From Burkholderiales bacterium (GTDB taxonomy: Bacteria; Pseudomonadota; Gammaproteobacteria; Burkholderiales; CAIKXV01): a stretch of 7,984 nt of DNA. Shown here piece after piece: positions 1 through 6,100 of the stretch (positions are counted from its first letter, which is position 1; the number at the start of each line of letters is the position of its first letter). The translations under genes were made by a program, and so were the position numbers. The notes below the pieces were generated by a model. The model ran no database searches, was not told the DNA's origin, and saw only the letters and a list, made by a program, of their open reading frames with translations. The stretch lies in contig JACMMK010000333.1 of NCBI GenBank assembly GCA_014379045.1, positions 1-7,984 on the forward strand. Reading direction: 5' to 3'.

Positions 1-1
1 G

Positions 2-1462
2 CGTCAGCGACAATGGGGTACACCGATGCCGTTCTTCGTGCATCGCGAGACCGGTGCGCTGCATCCGCGTACGCTCGAACTCGTCGAACAGGTCGCGTGT
101 GCAGTCGCAGACGACGGCATCGAGGCGTGGCAGCGGCTCGATCCGGCCAAGTTGCTCGGCGCCGACGCGGCGCACTACCAGAAGATCAAGGACACGCTCG
201 ATGTCTGGTTCGATTCCGGGACCACGCATCAGACGGTCATCGGCGGTCCGCGCACGCATTCCAGTGCGCAGGGCCGTGCACCGGTCGGCTCGCATGAAGC
301 CGACACGTCGTTTCCCGCCGATCTGTATCTCGAAGGCTCCGACCAGCATCGCGGCTGGTTCCATTCGTCACTGCTGGTCTCGTGCATGATGAACGGCGTG
401 CCGCCGTACAAGGCGCTGCTGACGCACGGATTCGTCGTCGACGGCGAGGGCCGGAAGATGAGCAAGTCGCGCGGCAACGTGGTCGCGCCGCAGCAGGTGG
501 TCGATTCGCTCGGTGCGGACGTGCTGCGGCTGTGGATCGCGGCAACCGACTACTCCGGCGAACTGTCGATCTCGCAGGAGATCCTGAAGCGCGTCGTCGA
601 ATCGTACCGGCGCGTGCGCAATACGCTGCGCTTCCTGCTCGCCAACGTGGATGATTTCGATCCGCGCGAACACCGCGTGCCACCCGACGCGCGGGTCGAG
701 ATCGATCGCTATGCGGCCGCGCTCACCGAGCGGCTTCGCGTCAGTGTGACCGACGACTATGCGCGCTACGAGTTCCATCTCGCGATGCAGCGGTTGCTTC
801 ACTTCTGTTCGGACGACCTGGGCGCGTTCTATCTCGACATCCTGAAAGACCGGCTGTATACGACTGCACCCCACAGCCATGCACGGCGCTCGGCGCAGAG
901 CACGTTGCACGATATCGCCGCGATGCTGATCAGGCTGTTTGCGCCGGTACTCACGTTCACCGCCGAGGAGGCCTGGGCCGTTTTGATGCGAGACGCGCAG
1001 GCGAGCGTGTTCACGACGACCTGGACCCAGGGGCCGACCGACGCGGCCCCGGGCGCCGTGCAAAGGCCGGCACCGCCCGATCCGACGTTGATCGCCCGCT
1101 GGGAAACGGTGCGCGAGGTGCGCGCCGCTGTATTGAAGGAGCTCGAAGCCTTGCGCAGCGCAGGCCGCATCGGCTCGGGCTTGGCCGCCGAGGTCGAGGT
1201 GCACGCGCCAGCGGCACAACACACCGCGCTTGCGGCACTCGCCGACGAGCTTCGCTTCGTGTTCATCACTTCGGGCGCGCGCGTCGTGCGTGCCGAAGAA
1301 GGCGAGGGCCTGCGCATCGTGGCGCTGCCCAGCGAGGGCGTGAAATGCGCCCGATGCTGGCACTACCGCACCGACATCGGCAGCCACGCCGAACATCCGG
1401 ACATCTGCGCACGCTGTGTGGGCAATCTGACCGGAAGCGGCGAGACGCGTGAGCATGCCTGA
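2..1462 (+). CDS. ileS: Isoleucyl-tRNA synthetase, C-terminal half (5' end cut by window edge)
   Basis: This cytoplasmic class I aminoacyl-tRNA synthetase charges tRNA-Ile with isoleucine. The frame is open from base 2, so the Met at 26 is internal, and 486 residues are visible. E. coli IleS has about 938, so roughly the C-terminal half is here and the HIGH motif lies off the window. Visible landmarks, numbered from the first visible codon: WFDSG near residue 69; YLEGSDQHRGWF, typical of IleS; the KMSKS ATP-binding loop at 152-156 (bases 455-469); the anticodon-binding helical domain with FYLDILKDR; and a C-terminal zinc finger with CxxC pairs at 449/452 and 469/472 (bases 1346-1417). The finger identifies the long bacterial, E. 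coli-type IleS. A stretch near residues 82-95 is longer than in E. coli. The 3' end overlaps lspA, so the two are almost certainly cotranscribed. The assignment is secure. Confidence 0.97.
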   Translation, partial: RQRQWGTPMPFFVHRETGALHPRTLELVEQVACAVADDGIEAWQRLDPAKLLGADAAHYQKIKDTLDVWFDSGTTHQTVIGGPRTHSSAQGRAPVGSHEADTSFPADLYLEGSDQHRGWFHSSLLVSCMMNGVPPYKALLTHGFVVDGEGRKMSKSRGNVVAPQQVVDSLGADVLRLWIAATDYSGELSISQEILKRVVESYRRVRNTLRFLLANVDDFDPREHRVPPDARVEIDRYAAALTERLRVSVTDDYARYEFHLAMQRLLHFCSDDLGAFYLDILKDRLYTTAPHSHARRSAQSTLHDIAAMLIRLFAPVLTFTAEEAWAVLMRDAQASVFTTTWTQGPTDAAPGAVQRPAPPDPTLIARWETVREVRAAVLKELEALRSAGRIGSGLAAEVEVHAPAAQHTALAALADELRFVFITSGARVVRAEEGEGLRIVALPSEGVKCARCWHYRTDIGSHAEHPDICARCVGNLTGSGETREHA

Positions 1463-2045
1463 GCATTCGACGATTCGTCCGCACGCGCCCGCAGAGCGCG
1501 CTGGCGGTCAGCGGCGCCTGCGCGAGTGGATGCTGCGCGACTGGCTGGGTAGCGCGTTCGCGCTGGTGGTGATCGACCAGATCGTCAAGGTGATCGTGTT
1601 GCAGACCGTGCAGCCCGGGCAGGTGATATCGGTGGCGCCGTTCTTCAACCTCGTGCTCGTCTACAACCCGGGCGCGGCGTTCAGTTTCCTCGCCGGTGCG
1701 TCGGGCTGGCAGCGCGAGTTCTTCATCGGCGTGGCGTTGGTCGCATCAATGTGGATCGTCTGGATGTTGCGGCGTTATCCCGAACGCACGCTGTTCTGCG
1801 TGGCGCTGACGCTGATTCTCGGCGGCGCGATCGGCAACCTGATCGATCGGCTGTGGCTCGGTTCGGTGATCGATTTCGTCGACCTGCATCTGTTCGGATA
1901 TCACTGGCCCGCGTTCAACGTCGCCGATTCCGCGATCACCTGCGGCGCGGCGGCGTTGATCTGGGACGCCTTTCGCGGCGACGCTGCGGCCGCCGCCGGG
2001 GGCGGCGCCTCGAGCGCTTCGACTACCGGGAGTTCGAAGTTATGA
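1449..2045 (+). CDS. lspA: Lipoprotein signal peptidase (signal peptidase II)
   Basis: This inner-membrane aspartyl protease cleaves the signal peptide from diacylglyceryl-modified prolipoproteins, the step after Lgt. Counting from GTG 1449 (198 codons), conserved family blocks are VIDQIVK (Asp43), YNPGAAFS (Asn73), GGAIGNLIDRL (Asn130, Asp133), SVIDFVD (Asp142) and FNVADSA (Asp160). Asp142 and Asp160 match the catalytic pair of the family. Four hydrophobic segments lie near residues 34-52, 91-108, 114-132 and 158-176, as expected for LspA. A charged N-terminal extension of about 25 residues and an Ala/Gly/Ser-rich tail of about 20 residues flank the core. The start is uncertain: GTG 1449 overlaps ileS by 14 nt and has GGAAG 11 nt upstream, while ATG 1455 overlaps by 8 nt and gives a protein two residues shorter. 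The overlap suggests translational coupling to ileS. Identity is secure. Confidence 0.96.
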   Translation: MSMPEHSTIRPHAPAERAGGQRRLREWMLRDWLGSAFALVVIDQIVKVIVLQTVQPGQVISVAPFFNLVLVYNPGAAFSFLAGASGWQREFFIGVALVASMWIVWMLRRYPERTLFCVALTLILGGAIGNLIDRLWLGSVIDFVDLHLFGYHWPAFNVADSAITCGAAALIWDAFRGDAAAAAGGGASSASTTGSSKL

Positions 2046-2055
2046 TGCCAGCCGT

Positions 2056-2060
2056 GAGGA
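2056..2060 (+). promoter_or_regulatory. Shine-Dalgarno site of ispH
   Basis: GAGGA ends 7 nt before the ATG at 2068, which is good spacing. It directly abuts an out-of-frame ATG at 2061, where spacing is zero, so it decides in favour of 2068 as the start. Confidence 0.75.
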
Positions 2061-2067
2061 ATGTGCC

Positions 2068-3027
2068 ATGACCCAGATGATAGTGCTCGCCAACCCGCGC
2101 GGCTTCTGCGCAGGCGTCGACCGCGCGATCGAGATCGTGGAACAGGCCCTGGTGGCGCACGGCGCACCGGTCTACGTGCGCCACGAAGTCGTGCACAACA
2201 AGTACGTGGTCGACGATCTGCGCGCGAAAGGCGCGGTGTTCGTCGAAACCCTCGACGCGGTGCCCACCGGCAGCACCGTGGTGTTCAGTGCCCACGGGGT
2301 TTCCGCCGAGGTACGGCGCGAGGCGCAGGGGCGCGGGCTCAACGTGTTCGACGCGACCTGTCCGCTGGTGACCAAGGTGCATGTCGAGGTGGCGAAGATG
2401 CGCGCGCAGGGGCGCGAGATCGTGATGATCGGGCATCGCGGGCATCCCGAAGTCGAGGGCACGATGGGGCAGGCCGACGGCGGCATGTATCTGGTCGAGT
2501 CGGTCGACGATGTGGCCCGACTCGCCGTCGTCGATGCCGAGAACCTGGCCTACGTGACGCAGACGACGCTGTCGGTCGACGACGCGCGCGCGATCACCGA
2601 CGCGCTCGCGCAACGCTTTCCGAAGATCGTCGGGCCGAAGAAGGACGACATCTGTTATGCGACGCAGAATCGCCAGGACGCGGTCAAGAAGCTCTCCGCC
2701 GAATGCGATGTGATGATCGTCGTCGGCTCACCGAACAGCTCCAACTCGAACCGCCTGCGCGAGGTCGCGGCGAATGCCGGCATTCCTGCCTACCTCGTCG
2801 ACCGCGCGACCGAAGTGCGCGCCGAATGGCTGACCGGGTGCGAGCGGGTCGGCGTCACTGCCGGGGCGTCGGCGCCCGAGGTGCTGGTACGCGAGGTGGT
2901 CGAACGCTTGCGCGCCCTGGGTGCGACGCAGGTGCGCGAGCAGGCGGGCATCGCGGAGAACGTGACCTTCGCGCTGCCGAAGAATCTGATCGCGGCCGCG
3001 GACGCGGTACGCGCCGCGCGGGGGTAG
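2068..3027 (+). CDS. ispH: 4-hydroxy-3-methylbut-2-enyl diphosphate reductase
   Basis: IspH (LytB) carries out the last step of the MEP isoprenoid pathway in the cytoplasm, reducing HMBPP to IPP and DMAPP with an iron-sulfur cluster. The 319-residue length matches the family (E. coli about 316). The three cluster cysteines are present: Cys14 in RGFCAGVDRA, Cys98 in DATCPLV and Cys196 in DDICYATQ. Substrate-site residues are also visible: His43 (VVHN), His76 (SAHG), His126 and Glu128 in GHPEVEGT, the TQTTLSVDD block around Thr167, and Ser221/Asn223 in SPNSSNSNR. The gene starts 22 nt after the lspA stop with a good ribosome site, so it is the third visible gene of the operon. In E. coli and Pseudomonas an fkpB gene sits between lspA and ispH; it is absent here. 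Nothing suggests damage or transfer. Confidence 0.98.
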   Translation: MTQMIVLANPRGFCAGVDRAIEIVEQALVAHGAPVYVRHEVVHNKYVVDDLRAKGAVFVETLDAVPTGSTVVFSAHGVSAEVRREAQGRGLNVFDATCPLVTKVHVEVAKMRAQGREIVMIGHRGHPEVEGTMGQADGGMYLVESVDDVARLAVVDAENLAYVTQTTLSVDDARAITDALAQRFPKIVGPKKDDICYATQNRQDAVKKLSAECDVMIVVGSPNSSNSNRLREVAANAGIPAYLVDRATEVRAEWLTGCERVGVTAGASAPEVLVREVVERLRALGATQVREQAGIAENVTFALPKNLIAAADAVRAARG

Positions 3028-3080
3028 CACCGCCTTCATTGCGCGAGCGCGGGGGAACGGCCGCGCGTGCACGAGTGCAA

Positions 3081-3113
3081 CGACCCCCGTCGAAGCCGTG
3101 TCGACAGGGGTCG
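3081..3113. terminator. Imperfect hairpin in the convergent gap, possible terminator
   Basis: The arms 3081-3093 (cgacccccgtcga) and 3101-3113 (tcgacaggggtcg) pair over 13 positions with one mismatch (3088/3106) around a 7-nt loop. It starts 54 nt after the ispH stop and lies about 50 nt past the pilY1 stop on the other strand. No T-run follows on either strand, so terminator function is inferred from position and stem strength only. Confidence 0.45.
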
Positions 3114-3137
3114 CGCGGGTTGCCGCGATGTAGAGGG

Positions 3138-3164
3138 GAGAGCGCGACGCCGTCGCGCGCTCTC
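3138..3164. terminator. Second hairpin, touching the pilY1 stop codon, possible terminator
   Basis: The arm gagagcgcg (3138-3146) is perfectly complementary to cgcgctctc (3156-3164). A further GAC/GTC pairing (3146-3148 region with 3152-3154) is possible if a 2-nt bulge is allowed. The right arm reaches the first base of the pilY1 stop codon (3164-3166, - strand). For pilY1 transcripts the stem is followed by a C/T-rich run and not a clean U-tract. It could serve either gene, but evidence is structural only. Confidence 0.35.
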
Positions 3165-6100
3165 TACTGCAACGGCTCCGTGTACCAGTACACCCGCGTG
3201 CCGCCACCCAACGTCGCCTGCTGCCGTCCGAACAGTCGCGAGTCGGCGACCGACACGAAGAACACGCGCCGCCCGGCGGCTGATATCCCAGGCAGCACCA
3301 GCAACTGCCCGGTCGAGCTGTAGCTGCGGGTGACGAAGCCGGGGAAGTAGCGCGCGGTGCCGCTGGTCACCGGAATCGTGTAGCCGCCGAGCAGATCGAG
3401 TTCGTTGATCCGTCCCTGTCCGGGCGGCACGCACGCATTGGACTGCGCGATCGGCGTGTAGCTGCCGAAGCGGATCCGCTCGAAGAACACGGTCGGTGCG
3501 TTGATCACCTTCTCGGCGGTATCCAGCGCCCTGAACCATCCTTTCACCGCCGAGCTGTCGATCAGCGCGGTTTCGGTGGCCCCGGCGGCCGTCGTGCCCA
3601 GGTCGAGGAAGTCTCCGCCGGCGAGCGAGGCGACCACCGTGCTGTTCATGTAGAGGCCCGGATCCGGATCCTTGATCATCGCGATGATGTCGCTCGACGT
3701 GCTCTTCAGCGGATCTTCGCGGTTTCCCGTGCCTACGATCACGGCATCGTAGCGCACGCCCCGGCGCAACTGCTTGACCGCGGACGGGGCGAAGAAGATC
3801 CGGCGATCGGTGGGCGTGGCGACCGACAGGTTGGCGAGCAGACGGCCTCCCCACTGTGCCTTGTCCACATGCCCGATATCGAAGCGCCAGACACGCCCGC
3901 CGGTGTCGCCGACGTAGATGCGGTCGAGATAGTTGTTGCCCTCGAGATCGGTGTCGATCGCCGTGGGGTCGGAGGGGATGCTGAAGTCGAGCGTGCCGCC
4001 GACCAGTCTGGGATGCGCACTGGTGAACGCCATCTCGAGTTCACCGGTGCGCGCGTTGGTGACGAACACGCCACGGCCCATCGTGTCCGCCGCGGCCACC
4101 GGGCGATTGTCCTGGTTGGTATCGTAGCCCGCGCCGAAGATCAGCACCGGATCCGCGACCGCGCGCACATAGCCCAAGGTGGGCGTCGACCACGACTGCC
4201 CGAGTTCGGCATACGCGGTCGATGCGCTGCACGACGCCGCGCCGCAGATCTGCGTCGGCGTGACCTTCCACAGGAAGCGCGGCGCGTCGACGTTGGTGAT
4301 ATCGAGCGCGTAGTACGCACGTCCGCCGCGGCGCAGGCCGAAGAAGATCCACACCGAGTCGGTGCCGTCGACGATGCCGTTCTGGTTGGCGTCATTGATC
4401 TGTACCACCGGTGAAGCATCGGCGACATAGATCTGTTCACCCGCGTTGTTCGCCATCAGGGCGGCGAGTTGTGGCAGCGCCTCCTCGACCACGAACACCC
4501 ATTTCTCCGCGCCGGTATTGCTGTCGACGGCATGCAGCTTGCCTTCGGACGAGGCGTAGAACAGGAACTGCGCGGGGGGCAGGGTGCTCGGGTTGTAGGT
4601 GACCAGCGCGGGGCGCGAGTGCTGGACGTCGGCATGCGCCCAGGCGCGCCAGGCCGTGCACGCCGTGGCACTGCTCGCATCCGTACAAGCCGGATCGCCG
4701 GTGTTGCCGCCACGCGACCAGTTGAGCAGCGTCGACCGCTGCGCGTCGCTCATTGCCGGGTTGCCGAGCAGGGTCTTGGTGAGTGCGGTGTTGCCTTCGT
4801 TCACCAGATTGGATGAATGGGTCAGATCCGCGTTGGTGTTGGTTGCGAGCCGTGTATAGACGCGTCGGTTCGACGGGTTGTAGCCGGCGGTGTTGCGCAG
4901 CTGGTAGCCGGTACCCCCTTCATCGGGCGTGCCCGCATCGCGCAGCGTCGACGGTCCCCACAGACTCGCCGCATCGGGGTTGACCACGACCGTCTCGAGA
5001 CCGGTGATGGCGTCGAACTCGACCTTCTCGATGTTCTTGTTGTTGGGCGCGGCGAGCACGGTCTGACCGATCAGGCACAGGTCGGTGATGCCGACACCGC
5101 ACACGCCGGGTTCTGCCAGCGGATCGCCGAGCTGGAACTTCTTCACCGTGCCGCCCCAGGTCTGCGTCGTCGACGGACGGAAGAACGCAAGATAGACCTC
5201 GGTCGAGTTCTGGGTGCGGCTCAACGCCGAGATCGGTACCGTCGGCGCGGACACCGTCGGGTTCCAGTCGCGGATCGAGATCAGGGCATTGAGCAACGCC
5301 GCCCTCAACTGATCGCTGTCCTCGGCGAGATAGAACTGACCGCCAGAGCGCTGCGCTGCATTCTGCAGCACCGGCGAGTTGGCACCGGCGAAGCCGATGG
5401 TGTAGGTGATCGCCGACTGGCGTCCCTGCAGGGCGTCGGTGCTGGTCTCGCCCGCGAAGTTCTGTGCCCCCGGGCTGACGTCGGCGCGCGACATGAAGTA
5501 GGCGAGTTCGTCGAGCCACACATAGCCGCCGTCCACGCCGGTACCGGCGAGATCGGTCGGCCCGTACGGCGTCGGGGCGGTCGCTTCGAACTGATCGGTC
5601 GTGGTGTCGGCGTTGGTCTGATCGGGCGTCGTGCGCGGGGATACCACGCCACCGGGTGTACCGAGCCAGGTCAGATTGCGCACACCGCGGCCACCCGCGA
5701 GCGTGTTCGCCCCGGCGTCGTCTTCAGGACCGCCGTCGGTGATCAGGATCACGAAGTTCTTCTGGCAGCCCGCAGGGTTTGCCGTCGTGGGATTGTTCAG
5801 CATCGGCGAGCGATAGACGCCGATCGCCGCGCACCCCGGTGCCACTGCAGAGCAGACGGCGGAAGTGTCGCGCCCGTCGGTCACGGTGCCGCCGACCAAC
5901 GCTGCAGCGCTGCTGGTTCCCCACTGCGGCGTGCGCCCCGCATAGTAAAGATAGGCCTCGTACAGCGATTCGGTCAGCGGCGTGCGTGCCGCTGCGGTCG
6001 TCGACAGGATCGCATTGTTGAGTGACGAGCGGTTCGCGATATCGGGGTCGGTAGCGTTCGAGCCCATACGGCGCACCGCGTACGCGACGTTTGCACCATC

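Noticed and set aside
368..1456. Open frame of 362 codons on the - strand opposite ileS
   Set aside because: It lies fully antisense to well-conserved ileS, has Arg/Ala/His-rich composition typical of G+C-rich shadow frames and shows no recognisable motif.
3068..3079. Short palindrome tgcac-ga-gtgca in the convergent gap
   Set aside because: Five-base arms with a 2-nt spacer are too short for a stable hairpin and match no operator that I recognise.
2061..3323. Open frame of 420 codons on the + strand overlapping ispH and running into pilY1
   Set aside because: It covers ispH in another frame, is extremely Arg-rich, has no spacing between its ATG and the ribosome site, and crosses the intergenic hairpins into antisense pilY1.
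3660..3671. 12-bp palindrome ggatccggatcc
   Set aside because: It lies inside pilY1 and encodes Asp-Pro repeats (KDPDPG); a chance result of codon use rather than a regulatory site.
4817..6025. Open frame of 402 codons on the + strand opposite pilY1
   Set aside because: Antisense to the A-domain and linker coding region, Arg/Gly-rich, with no domain or ribosome site seen; explained by the codon bias of pilY1.
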